Below, piece after piece: positions 1 through 8,099 of a stretch of DNA of 64,000 nucleotides. The stretch's first letter is position 1, and each line of letters begins with the position of its first letter. The DNA lies in contig NZ_JAGMUK010000082.1 in the NCBI RefSeq assembly GCF_019049245.1, forward strand, positions 1 to 64,000. Direction: 5' to 3'. Position numbers and translations under genes: made by a program. Below the pieces are notes generated by a model that did no database searches, was not told where the DNA came from, and was given only the letters and a program-made list of their open reading frames with translations. The DNA is from Streptomyces sp. AC555_RSS877 (GTDB lineage Bacteria; Actinomycetota; Actinomycetes; Streptomycetales; Streptomycetaceae).

Positions 1-96
1 GCCCCGATCTTCGACCTCGTCGACTACGGCGTCGTCGGCGACCTCTTCGACGTCGTCCCCCAGCTCACCGAGGAGATCACGACCCGCAAGGGCTGA
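1..96 (+). CDS. etfA: Electron transfer flavoprotein alpha subunit, C-terminal fragment
   Basis: The open frame entering from the left edge encodes the last 31 residues of a protein, including FDLVDYGVVGDLFDVVPQL, and stops with TGA at 94-96. That ending is the conserved C-terminus of EtfA. In this family it closes the FAD-binding domain that passes electrons from acyl-CoA and other dehydrogenases to the quinone pool in partnership with EtfB. Only the tail is visible, so nothing can be said about the rest of the gene or its operon. Confidence 0.85.
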   Translation, partial: APIFDLVDYGVVGDLFDVVPQLTEEITTRKG

Positions 97-114
97 TCCC
101 GCTCAGGGCGTGAC

Positions 115-154
115 AAGGCCCCCGTGACCGCTTGTGCGGCCTCACGGGGGCCTT
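115..154. terminator. Bidirectional hairpin terminator
   Basis: AAGGCCCCCGTGA (115-127) pairs perfectly with TCACGGGGGCCTT (142-154) around a 14-nt loop. It lies between two convergent genes, the etfA tail and the downstream minus-strand hydrolase, so it probably ends both transcripts. Confidence 0.8.
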
Positions 155-156
155 CG

Positions 157-1047
157 TCATCCCAGGGTCACGGACGCCTGCACCGGCAGGTGGTCGCTCG
201 GGAACTGCCCGCCCGGCGCGAAGGTGTTGATCGAGGCGCGGTGGGTGGTGACGCCCGAGGAAGCGAGGATCCAGTCGATGCGCTCGCCGTCGGGAGTCAG
301 CGGCTGGTAGCCGTGGAAGGTGCCGTACAGCCTGCTCCGCTCGGCTGCGTCGTCCCAGGTGTCGACCAGGCCCGCGCCCAGCATCGTGTGGTAGACCGCG
401 TTCTGGTGGGCGGCGACGTTGAAGTCGCCGGTCATCAGGAGCGGGAGCCGGTCGAGTCCGGCGATGCGCTGGATGATCAGTGACGCGGCACGCGTGCGTG
501 CGTACTGGCTGGCGTTGTCGAGGTGGGTGTTCAGGACGTAGAACTCCCGGCCGCCGTCGAGCAGATCGCGGAAGCGGACCCAGGTCGCCATCCGGACGGA
601 GGCGCCGTGCCAGGTGTTCGAGCCGATCGCGTCCGGGGTGCCGGAGAGCCAGAAGTGGTCGTACTCCCGTGGTTCCAGTCGACGGGTGTCGTAGAAGACG
701 GCCATGAACTCGTTGCGGCTGCCGCCGGCGCGGCCGGTGCCGATCCAGTCGTAGTGCGGTCCGAGGTCGGACTCGATGTCGCGCAGTTGCTGGTAGATGC
801 CCTCCTGGGTGCCGATGACCGCCGGGGCCTCGCGGCGCAACAGCTCGCGCAGAACCGGACGGCGGGCGGCCCAGCTGTTGGGTTCCGTGGTGCTCGCGAA
901 CCGGAGGTTGAGGGTCATCACCTCCAGCCTGCGGTCCTTGCGGCGCAGGGCGGAGACGGACGACGTGGTGAACAGGGGCACGGCCAGCGCGGCGGCCACC
1001 ACCGTCCGCAGGCCCGACCTACGGGTCACTCTCCTCATGTCCGACAC
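157..1047 (-). CDS. Secreted endonuclease/exonuclease/phosphatase-fold hydrolase
   Basis: A 296-residue protein of the endonuclease/exonuclease/phosphatase (DNase I-like) superfamily. Family landmarks are visible in order: MTLNLRF near the start of the mature domain, IGTQEG with the metal-binding Glu, LNTHLDN, MTGDFNV and the terminal SDHLPV His motif. An Arg-rich N-terminus followed by a hydrophobic stretch (VVAAALAVPLF) and an Ala-containing end suggests export. The GTG at 1047 was chosen because GGAGGGG sits five bases upstream; the ATG at 1038 is a close alternative and longer starts lack a ribosome site. The substrate could be a phosphodiester, sphingomyelin-like lipid or inositol phosphate; sequence alone does not decide. 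Confidence 0.85.
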   Translation of the reverse strand: MSDMRRVTRRSGLRTVVAAALAVPLFTTSSVSALRRKDRRLEVMTLNLRFASTTEPNSWAARRPVLRELLRREAPAVIGTQEGIYQQLRDIESDLGPHYDWIGTGRAGGSRNEFMAVFYDTRRLEPREYDHFWLSGTPDAIGSNTWHGASVRMATWVRFRDLLDGGREFYVLNTHLDNASQYARTRAASLIIQRIAGLDRLPLLMTGDFNVAAHQNAVYHTMLGAGLVDTWDDAAERSRLYGTFHGYQPLTPDGERIDWILASSGVTTHRASINTFAPGGQFPSDHLPVQASVTLG

Positions 1048-1226
1048 GCGATCCCCTCCCCCGAGAGTCAGGATGACGGATGAGCCCTGCCGTGCGGAAG
1101 AAGGCATAGGGGCGGGAGTGGCCCGACGGATCACGGTACGGACGGTGTTGACCGGCGGGAAGCTCCACCGATAGCTTCGTTCTACGGATTGTTGATTCCG
1201 TAGAGCGGAAAACTGGAGGGTGTCGG

Positions 1227-2531
1227 ATGGGTCAGGGCCAGCAGGAGCAGGTGGCGACGAGCCTCGCGGGCGCCGTGAGCGAGGAGATCAGCGCCTCCCT
1301 CGCCCCGGTCGATGCCGAACTGGAGCGCCGCTATCCCGGAGACCCCGGCACCCGCCAGCCCGTCCACACCGTGTACGTCCCCGGCGACGCCTTCGCCGCC
1401 GACACCATCCGCTCCTGGGGCGACCAGGCCCTCGCCGCCCTCGACGAACACGCCCCGGACGCCGCCTCCTTCGCCGCGGTCCTCGGTCTGTCCGACGAAC
1501 TCGCCGGCCCCGTCCACTCCCGCGTCCGCGCCAAGCTGGAGCACGAGCCCGTCGAGGACCTGCGGGTCGACTTCGAGGACGGCTACGGCCCCCGCCCGGA
1601 CGCCGAGGAGGACGAGGCGGCGGCCCGTGCGGCCCGCCTGATCGCCGAGGCGTACGAGAACGGCACCGCGGCTCCGTACATGGGCATCCGCATGAAGTGC
1701 TTGGAGGCGGCCGTCCGCGACCGGGGCATCCGCACCCTCGACATCTTCCTCACCGGCCTGATGGAGGCCGGCGGCCTGCCCGACGGACTCGTGCTGACGC
1801 TGCCGAAGGTGACCTACCCCGAGCAGGTCACCGCCATGGTCCGGCTCCTGGACGCCTTCGAGAAGGCGCGCGGCCTCGAGCCCGGCCGGATCGGCTTCGA
1901 GATCCAGATCGAGACCAGCCAGTCCATCCTGGCCACCGACGGCACCGCCACGGTCGCCCGCATGATCCAGGCGGCCGAGGGCCGCGCCACCGGCCTGCAC
2001 TACGGCACCTTCGACTACAGCGCCTGCCTGGGCGTGTCCGCCGCCCACCAGGCGAGCGACCATCCGGCCGCCGACCACGCCAAAGCGATCATGCAGGTCG
2101 CCGCCGCGGGGACGGGCGTACGCGTGTCGGACGGCTCGACGAACGTGCTCCCGGTCGGCCCGACCGCCAAGGTCCACGACGCCTGGCGCCTGCACTACGG
2201 CCTCACCCGCCGCGCCCTGGCCCGCGCCTACTACCAGGGCTGGGACATGCACCCGCGGCACATCCCGACCCGCTACGCGGCCGTCTTCGCCTTCTACCGC
2301 GAGGGCTTCGAACAGGCCGCCGCCCGCCTCGCCCGCTACGCCAACCGCACCGGCGGAGACGTCATGGACGAGCCCGCCACCGCCAAGGCCCTCAGCGGCT
2401 ACCTCCTGCGCGGCCTCGACTGCGGCGCCCTCGACATCGCCGAGGTCGCCCGCCTCACCGGCCTGACCCGGGCCGACCTCCAGGGCTTCGCGGCACCCAG
2501 GCGGGGCGACCTCACGACCTCCGGGAAGTAG
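1227..2531 (+). CDS. DUF6986-type HpcH/HpaI aldolase-like protein
   Basis: A 434-residue soluble protein resembling the actinobacterial DUF6986 group, which is related to HpcH/HpaI aldolases and citrate lyase beta subunits (PEP-utilising TIM barrel). Visible family-like elements are an acidic DLRVDFEDGYG segment, a MGIRMKC strand, a GFEIQIETSQSI segment carrying likely metal-binding Glu residues, and LHYGTFDYSACLG. The ATG at 1227 has GGAGGG about seven bases upstream. It stands alone between a divergent hydrolase and a kinase gene. Some homologues lie near purine or allantoin breakdown genes, but none are present here, so the reaction remains unassigned beyond a probable C-C bond lyase or synthase. 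Confidence 0.75.
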   Translation: MGQGQQEQVATSLAGAVSEEISASLAPVDAELERRYPGDPGTRQPVHTVYVPGDAFAADTIRSWGDQALAALDEHAPDAASFAAVLGLSDELAGPVHSRVRAKLEHEPVEDLRVDFEDGYGPRPDAEEDEAAARAARLIAEAYENGTAAPYMGIRMKCLEAAVRDRGIRTLDIFLTGLMEAGGLPDGLVLTLPKVTYPEQVTAMVRLLDAFEKARGLEPGRIGFEIQIETSQSILATDGTATVARMIQAAEGRATGLHYGTFDYSACLGVSAAHQASDHPAADHAKAIMQVAAAGTGVRVSDGSTNVLPVGPTAKVHDAWRLHYGLTRRALARAYYQGWDMHPRHIPTRYAAVFAFYREGFEQAAARLARYANRTGGDVMDEPATAKALSGYLLRGLDCGALDIAEVARLTGLTRADLQGFAAPRRGDLTTSGK

Positions 2532-2626
2532 CGGGCATGTCACAACGGCCACCGTCGGCCGATGTCGTCGCTCCCGCCCCGTAGGCTGTACGGCACGCAG
2601 GGACGGGTCACAGGAACGGGGCGGCG

Positions 2627-4402
2627 GTGTCTTCGGGGGAGTACGGACAGGCGGACGGGGCGGGGCGGGTGCTGGCCGGACGTTACCGGGTGGTGGGCCA
2701 GCTCGGACGCGGCGGTATGGGTGTCGTGTGGCGGGCCGTCGACGAGGTCCTCGGACGTGAGGTCGCCGTCAAGGAGCTGCGGACCTACACGGACGCCGAC
2801 GGGCCCGAACTCGCCGGGCTGCGGCTGCGGATGCAGCGCGAGGCCCGTGCGGCGGCCCGGGTGCGGCATTCCGGGGTGGTGGCCGTGCACGACGTCACCG
2901 AGCTCGACGGCCGACCGCTGATCGTGATGGAACTGGTGGACGGGCCGTCCCTGGACGACGTCCTGCGCGAGCGCGGCACCTTGGACCCGCACGAGGCGGC
3001 CGGGATCGGCGCCAAGGTCATGGACGCGCTGGCCGCCGCGCACCGCGCCGGCGTCCTGCACCGGGACGTGAAGCCCGGCAACATCCTGCTCGACCGCTCC
3101 GGCCGGGTCGTGCTCACCGATTTCGGCATAGCCACCATGGAGGACCCGGGCGACGGCTCGGCCACCCACCTCACCCGCAGCGGCGAACTCGTCGGCTCCC
3201 TGGACTACTTGGCGCCCGAACGCGCGCAGGGCGCCGACCCCGGCCCCGCCTCCGACATCTGGGCCCTGGGCGCCACGCTGTTCGCGGCGGTCGAGGGCGC
3301 CTCGCCCTTCCGCCGTACGTCCACCTTCTCCACCCTCACGGCAATCGTCAGCGAGCCCATCCCCGAACCCCGGCGGGCCGGACGCCTGGGGCCCGTTCTG
3401 CAACGCCTGCTGGACAAGCGGCCCGAGTCCCGCCCGGAAGCGGGCGAGGCGCGAGAGCTGCTGCAGGCGGTGGCGGACTCGGAGGGGACGGACACTCCGA
3501 CGACGACGCTGCGGGGGGCGACGGGCGTGGTGGGCGCGACGGAGGTCGCGAAGCCGACGGTGGAGGAGACGAAGCGAAGCTTCCCGGCGCCGCCGCCGTC
3601 CGAGGAGGCCGCCGCGCCCGTACCCGCGGCCGCGCCCGCACCTGCTCCCGTACCTGCGCCTGCTCCCGATCCCGAACCTGTGGCGGCTCCCGTACCCGGA
3701 GCCTCCCCTCCCACCGGCCTCATGCCCGCGACCACCCGGACCCGCCGCAAGGGCCGCGCCGCCCTCCTCGCCGCCGCGGCCGTCGCCGTTGTCCTGGCCA
3801 CGGCCGGGGCCACCGTCGCCCTGCTGAACGACCAGCAGGACACCGGAGCCGGTGCGCGGCCCACGACGTCCGCCGGCTCGGCCGGCGCCTCCGAGGCGGC
3901 GGACCGGGCCGCGGCCGGCCGTACGGGCGGCCCCGAGCCGACCGAGAAGGAGGCCGCCGACAAGACTGCGCCGACGCCCGAGCCCACGCGTGGCGGGACC
4001 GACACCACGCCCTCCGGCGGGGCCACCACGTCCGCCCCGCCCAAGGCCCCGGAAAGCGGCACCGACGGCAGCACCCCCGGCGGCGGTTCGGGAGACGACG
4101 GTACGGCGACCACCGCGGCCCCCGCCTGCCACTCCATCGGCGGCGGCAAGTACAACTGCGAGGTCTGGCGCACCGCGAAGTCGTACACGGCCTCCGGCAC
4201 CGAGGTCGGCGTCCTCAACGAGGGCACCAACTACTTCTACTGCCAGGAGAACCTGGGCCGTCGCGAGACGTCCGGCGAGTGGACCAACGTCTGGTGGGCC
4301 AAGACGGACGACGACAGCGGAAACACCGGCGTCTACGTCTCCGACGTCTACGTCATGGGCGGCGACAACGACGAGCCGGTCCCGGGGCTCCCGGTCTGCT
4401 GA
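2627..4402 (+). CDS. Membrane-anchored Ser/Thr protein kinase (Hanks type)
   Basis: A 591-residue receptor-like kinase. The cytoplasmic kinase domain has a Gly-rich loop (GRGGMG from residue 27), ATP-binding Lys49 in VAVKEL, catalytic HRD at 145-147 followed by VKPGN, and DFG from residue 165. A Pro/Ala-rich linker follows, then one membrane segment near 379-400, a Thr/Ser/Pro-rich stalk, and an extracellular C-terminal domain with four Cys residues and an aromatic-rich SH3-like pattern. There are no PASTA repeats, so it is not a typical PknB. The 3' end overlaps the convergent downstream gene by 55 bases. The GTG start fits the kinase domain, though the ribosome site is weak. Substrates are unknown. 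Confidence 0.9.
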   Translation: MSSGEYGQADGAGRVLAGRYRVVGQLGRGGMGVVWRAVDEVLGREVAVKELRTYTDADGPELAGLRLRMQREARAAARVRHSGVVAVHDVTELDGRPLIVMELVDGPSLDDVLRERGTLDPHEAAGIGAKVMDALAAAHRAGVLHRDVKPGNILLDRSGRVVLTDFGIATMEDPGDGSATHLTRSGELVGSLDYLAPERAQGADPGPASDIWALGATLFAAVEGASPFRRTSTFSTLTAIVSEPIPEPRRAGRLGPVLQRLLDKRPESRPEAGEARELLQAVADSEGTDTPTTTLRGATGVVGATEVAKPTVEETKRSFPAPPPSEEAAAPVPAAAPAPAPVPAPAPDPEPVAAPVPGASPPTGLMPATTRTRRKGRAALLAAAAVAVVLATAGATVALLNDQQDTGAGARPTTSAGSAGASEAADRAAAGRTGGPEPTEKEAADKTAPTPEPTRGGTDTTPSGGATTSAPPKAPESGTDGSTPGGGSGDDGTATTAAPACHSIGGGKYNCEVWRTAKSYTASGTEVGVLNEGTNYFYCQENLGRRETSGEWTNVWWAKTDDDSGNTGVYVSDVYVMGGDNDEPVPGLPVC

Positions 4403-5148
4403 ACCCGCACATGCCGCTCCAGGCCGGAAGCCGTCACCCGCTTCTCGTCCTTGAACAGCCGCGTCCCCCGCTCGCACAGATGCCGGTCGGCACGGGCCCG
4501 CGCGCAGAACTCCTCGGGCGTGACCCCGAACAGTTCCCGCAACCGGGCGGATCCCACGAGGAGTTCGGTGAGCAGCGCCCGCTGGCCCGGGTGCGTGCGG
4601 GGGGCGCCGGTGCCGGTGCCGTCGTGCAGGACGCCGTGGCGGTTGACGTAGGCGTACACGCCCGGCAGCGTCACTCCCGCCCTCAGCTCGACCCGCACCT
4701 CGGGCGCGGACAACCAGGCACGGCCGTAGTTGCCGTTCGGCAGCGGCACACCCTCGCTCGCGTCGATCACCGCGAGCTGCTGGGCGTCGAGCCAGATGAC
4801 GAACAACTCCCGTACGGTCCCCGGCGCGTCGAAGGGTGACGCGGACACGTACCCCATACGGCTCACATGTGCGGAGACGCCCACGTCGACGCCCGTGACG
4901 GTGGCCTTCACCATCGGGATGGGGGAGGCGATCTGGGCCTGGGCCATCTTGTGGCGGAGCTGGCCGGGGCTGGCGTTGGAGCCGACCGCGAGGACGGGCG
5001 TGCGGTCCTCGTGGACGAACTGGTCGTGGGGCAGGAAGTGGTCTCCGTCCAGGAGCCCGGAATCCTGCGGCCAGGCTCCCGGGTAGAGGAGCGGACGGTT
5101 GCGCGGGGCCTCGGCGAGGCCCAGGGCGAGGAGAGTGCGGTTCTTCAT
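4348..5148 (-). CDS. Hypothetical protein with gamma-glutamylcyclotransferase-like motif
   Basis: A 266-residue soluble protein not firmly recognised. The segment LAVGSNASPGQLR (about residues 52-65) resembles the substrate-binding loop YGSNxxxxQL of the gamma-glutamylcyclotransferase/AIG2 fold, and the spacing of later strands is compatible with that fold. The remainder has no motif I can name. It lies seven bases downstream of the lacI-type gene on the same strand and is probably co-transcribed with it. Its 3' end overlaps the convergent kinase gene. A role in glutathione- or mycothiol-like turnover would be a guess. Confidence 0.6.
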   Translation of the reverse strand: MKNRTLLALGLAEAPRNRPLLYPGAWPQDSGLLDGDHFLPHDQFVHEDRTPVLAVGSNASPGQLRHKMAQAQIASPIPMVKATVTGVDVGVSAHVSRMGYVSASPFDAPGTVRELFVIWLDAQQLAVIDASEGVPLPNGNYGRAWLSAPEVRVELRAGVTLPGVYAYVNRHGVLHDGTGTGAPRTHPGQRALLTELLVGSARLRELFGVTPEEFCARARADRHLCERGTRLFKDEKRVTASGLERHVRVQQTGSPGTGSSLSPPMT

Positions 5149-5155
5149 GGGCTGC

Positions 5156-6217
5156 TCAGTCCGCCGGCGGCAGCTCGCCCGAGCCGCGGGTGACGAGCCG
5201 GGTCGGCAGCTCGATCCGCTCCGGGGTGAGCAGGGTGCCGTCCAGCTGGCGGAAGAGACGGTCGGCGGCCGTACGGCCCAGGGTCGCAGCGTCCTGGGCC
5301 ACGACCGTGACGCCGGGCTGGAGCAGGTCGGCGAGCTCGATGTCGTCGAAGCCCACCAGGGCGACTTGGCGGGCGTGTTCGGCGAGGACCCGGATCACGG
5401 TGACCGTCACCCGGTTGTTGCCCGCGAAGACGGCGGTGACGGGGGAGGGGCCGGACAGCATCTCCTCGGCCGCCCGCCGCACCCGCCCGGGGTCGGTGAC
5501 GCCCAAGGACATCCAGGCGTCCTCCACCGGTATCCCCGCGTCCTCCATGGCGGCCCGGTAGCCGCGCAGCCGCTCGGCGGCGGTGTGGATGCGGGGCATG
5601 TCGCCGATGAACCCGACCCGCCGGTGGCCGTGGGCGATGAGGTGGGCCACGCCGTCGCGGGCGCCGCCGTAGTTGTCCGACAGGACCACGTCGGCGTCGA
5701 TCTTCCCGGCCGGACGGTCCACGAAGACCGTCGCGACCCCTGCCTTCAACTCGGGCTCGAGGTAGCGGTGGTCGTCACCGGCCGGGATCACCACCAGCCC
5801 GTCCACCCGCCGCGCGCACAGCGCCAGCACCAGTTCCTGTTCGCGCTCCGGGTCCTCGGCGCTGGAGCCGTTGATCAGCAACGCTCCGTGGGCGCGGGCC
5901 ACCTCCTCGACCGCGCGGCTGAGCGGCCCGTAGAACGGGTCCGCCAGGTCCTCCAGGACCAGCCCGATGCTGGCGGTGCGGCCCTTGCGCAGCACCCGCG
6001 CGCTGTCGTTGCGCCGGAAGCCCAGCGCGTCGATGGCCTCCTGGACGCGGCGCTCCGTCTCGGTGGTGACTCCGGGCTCCCCGTTGACCACACGCGAGAC
6101 CGTCTTCAGCCCGACACCGGCCCGCGCGGCCACGTCCTTCATGGTCGGACGGTTGCCGTAGCGGCTGGCCGAGATGCCGCCCGCGAAGCGGTCTGCTCGG
6201 CTGTGGGTCTCGGGCAC
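5156..6217 (-). CDS. LacI-family transcriptional regulator
   Basis: A sugar-responsive repressor. The N-terminal helix-turn-helix reads MKDVAARAGVGLKTVSRVVNG and is followed by the hinge (SARVLRKGRTASIGLV) and a periplasmic-binding-protein-like effector domain (DLADPFYGPLSRAVEE, VFVDRPAG, GFDDIELADLL). The GTG at 6217 is preferred because GGACAGGA lies nine bases upstream and it leaves a short N-terminus before the helix-turn-helix; an in-frame ATG at 6292 is also possible. It diverges from a ROK-family kinase and a perfect palindrome lies in the gap, so autoregulation and control of the kinase are likely. The inducer is unknown. Confidence 0.9.
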   Translation of the reverse strand: MPETHSRADRFAGGISASRYGNRPTMKDVAARAGVGLKTVSRVVNGEPGVTTETERRVQEAIDALGFRRNDSARVLRKGRTASIGLVLEDLADPFYGPLSRAVEEVARAHGALLINGSSAEDPEREQELVLALCARRVDGLVVIPAGDDHRYLEPELKAGVATVFVDRPAGKIDADVVLSDNYGGARDGVAHLIAHGHRRVGFIGDMPRIHTAAERLRGYRAAMEDAGIPVEDAWMSLGVTDPGRVRRAAEEMLSGPSPVTAVFAGNNRVTVTVIRVLAEHARQVALVGFDDIELADLLQPGVTVVAQDAATLGRTAADRLFRQLDGTLLTPERIELPTRLVTRGSGELPPAD

Positions 6218-6300
6218 GATGCGGTGTCCTGTCCTGTCGTCCACGGGGATGTGCAGATCCATGATGTTGTATGAGGATGTGGCGTCGAGCATAGAACCTG

Positions 6301-6312
6301 GACAACGTTGTC
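6301..6312. promoter_or_regulatory. LacI-type operator palindrome
   Basis: GACAACGTTGTC is a perfect 12-bp palindrome with a central CG, typical of LacI-family operators. It sits between the divergent lacI-like and ROK-like genes, 84 bases from the preferred regulator start and about 120 bases from the kinase start. Confidence 0.7.
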
Positions 6313-6430
6313 AGATGCGGGAGACACTGTCCATCGCAATCTCCGGCCTGCGCCCCCACCGCGAACCGGCCTGCTGTTTTCTCATGGTTCCCGAGATTGT
6401 TCTCATGTCTGACGGGGAGATCCGACACTG

Positions 6431-7384
6431 ATGCACACCGACCTAGTGGCCGCGCTCGACATCGGCGGCACCAAGATCGCCGGGGCGCTGGTCGACGGCC
6501 ACGGCCGGATCCAGGCCCGCGCGCAGCGCGCCACGCCGGCACGGGAGGACGGCGAGACGGTGATGCGCGCCGTCGAGGAGGTGCTCGGCGAGCTGACCGC
6601 ATCGCCGCTGTGGGGACACGTCACGGCACTCGGCATCGGCAGCGCCGGCCCGGTGGACGCCTCCACCGGCACGGTGAGCCCGGTGAACGTACCCGGCTGG
6701 CGCGACTACCCCCTGGTCCACCGGGTGCGGGCCGCGGCCGGTGGGCTGCCCGTCGAGCTGATCGGCGACGGCGTCGCGATCACGGCCGCCGAGCACTGGC
6801 AGGGCGCGGCCCGAGGCCACGACAACGCCCTGTGCATGGTGGTCTCGACAGGCGTCGGCGGCGGTCTGGTCCTGGGCGGCCAACTGCACCCGGGGCCGAC
6901 CGGCAACGCCGGTCACATCGGCCACATCAGCGTCGACCTCGACGGTGACCTGTGCCCGTGCGGCTCGCGCGGCTGTGTGGAGCGGATCGCCAGCGGCCCC
7001 AACATCGCCCGGCGGGCGATCGAGAACGGCTGGCGCCCCGGCCCGGACGGCGACGCGTCCGCCGCCGCGGTGGCCGCCGCCGCCCGAGCGGGCGACCCGG
7101 TCGCCGTGGCCTCCTTCGAACGGGCCGCCCAGGCGCTGGCCGCCGGGATCGCGGCCACCGCGACCCTCGTCGAGATCGACGTCGCCGTCATCGGCGGGGG
7201 CGTGGGGAAAGCGGGCGATGTGCTGTTCACGCCCCTGCGCAAGGCGCTGACCGACTACGCGACCCTGTCCTTCGTGCAGCGCCTGACGGTCACGCCCGCT
7301 CAGATGGGCACCGACGCGGGGCTGGTGGGGGCGGCCGCGGCGGCCCTCGCCAGACGGGTGGACACCGCTGCGGCGGGAGTCTGA
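6431..7384 (+). CDS. ROK-family sugar kinase (glucokinase-like)
   Basis: A 317-residue cytoplasmic ROK kinase. It has the phosphate-binding DIGGTK at residues 10-15, the GHIGH signature at 161-165, and the zinc site CPCGSRGC at 175-182, all hallmarks of catalytically competent ROK sugar kinases rather than ROK repressors, because no N-terminal helix-turn-helix is present. It probably phosphorylates glucose or another hexose or amino sugar using ATP. The ATG has GGGAGA eight or nine bases upstream. The divergent LacI regulator and shared operator suggest substrate-induced expression. No transporter accompanies it. Confidence 0.9.
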   Translation: MHTDLVAALDIGGTKIAGALVDGHGRIQARAQRATPAREDGETVMRAVEEVLGELTASPLWGHVTALGIGSAGPVDASTGTVSPVNVPGWRDYPLVHRVRAAAGGLPVELIGDGVAITAAEHWQGAARGHDNALCMVVSTGVGGGLVLGGQLHPGPTGNAGHIGHISVDLDGDLCPCGSRGCVERIASGPNIARRAIENGWRPGPDGDASAAAVAAAARAGDPVAVASFERAAQALAAGIAATATLVEIDVAVIGGGVGKAGDVLFTPLRKALTDYATLSFVQRLTVTPAQMGTDAGLVGAAAAALARRVDTAAAGV

Positions 7385-7760
7385 CGCACTCGGCAGGAAC
7401 GTTTGCTCAGAGTTCGGCCGACCCCACGCGGGCCGGCCGAGCTCCGTGTTTCATGGCACGTCCGCGGTCGAACCTCGCCGCTTCGGGGTCGCTCCCGCAG
7501 CGCGTGTCCGTGCGCGACCTGCGCTCGGCGTGGCGCGTTCCTGCTGAAGAGTCGCCGTGTGGTTCCTGGCCGCCTGCCCGAGGCGGCGGGCTTCGCCCTC
7601 GCCCTCGCCGACTGGCCGGGGAGCCGTCGACGGCTGGTACGGCGGCTGCGCGGCGGAACCGGATCCTCAGCGCGAGCCCTCGGCGGTGGCTTCCGGCGAC
7701 GCCGCGATCACTTCGGAGCCGGGGCGTGACCCCCGCGGCCGTTCGCCAGTTGAACCCGGC
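7385..7760. other. Non-coding stretch between ROK gene and small secreted peptide
   Basis: No convincing coding region lies here. A GC-rich inverted repeat around 7412-7440 (TTCGGCCG facing CGGCCGAG) just after the kinase stop is a plausible weak terminator. The remainder is featureless high-GC sequence and presumably holds the promoter for the small gene at 7761. Confidence 0.4.
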
Positions 7761-7955
7761 ATGAAGAAGCGCAGCATGCTCGCCATCGCCTCCCTCGCCA
7801 CCGGCTTCGTCGTCGCGGCGGTCTCCCCTTCCCACGCCGCGGGGGAGGAACGGGATGACCTCAACGTCGACAGGACCCTCAGTGCCCTCGACCAGACCGT
7901 CGCCAGCGACAGCCTGGCCGACCTCGACGACGGCACCCTCGGGCAGAACGGCTGA
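7761..7955 (+). CDS. Small secreted peptide, unknown function
   Basis: A 64-residue reading frame beginning MKKRSMLAIAS. A basic start, hydrophobic core (LAIASLATGFVVAAV) and SHA-A junction around residues 25-27 form a clear Sec signal peptide, leaving a mature peptide of about 37 acidic residues with no Cys. Streptomycetes encode many such short exported peptides. No strong ribosome site is visible before the ATG, which lowers confidence. A strong hairpin follows the stop. Function is unknown. Confidence 0.55.
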   Translation: MKKRSMLAIASLATGFVVAAVSPSHAAGEERDDLNVDRTLSALDQTVASDSLADLDDGTLGQNG

Positions 7956-7978
7956 CGAGGGCCGCTCAGCAGGACCGT

Positions 7979-8015
7979 GGCGCCGGCGCTCCCCGAAGAA
8001 GGGGGCGCCGGCGCC
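7979..8015 (+). terminator. Strong hairpin terminator
   Basis: GGCGCCGGCGCTCCCC (7979-7994) pairs with GGGGCGCCGGCGCC (8002-8015), with one bulged base and a short GA-rich loop. It lies 24 bases after the small peptide gene and before the NUDIX fusion gene. Confidence 0.75.
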
Positions 8016-8099
8016 CGCTCGTGCGCCCTCAACTGCGGCTGGTTTCCGTGGCAGGGTGGAGCGGGCAAGCCTCAGGGGGCCGGTAGAAGAGGGGGAAAC

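Noticed and set aside
2540..4477. 645-codon open frame on the minus strand across the Ser/Thr kinase gene
   Set aside because: It is a high-GC shadow; its translation is Gly/Arg/Val-rich with no domain, while the plus frame has all kinase motifs.
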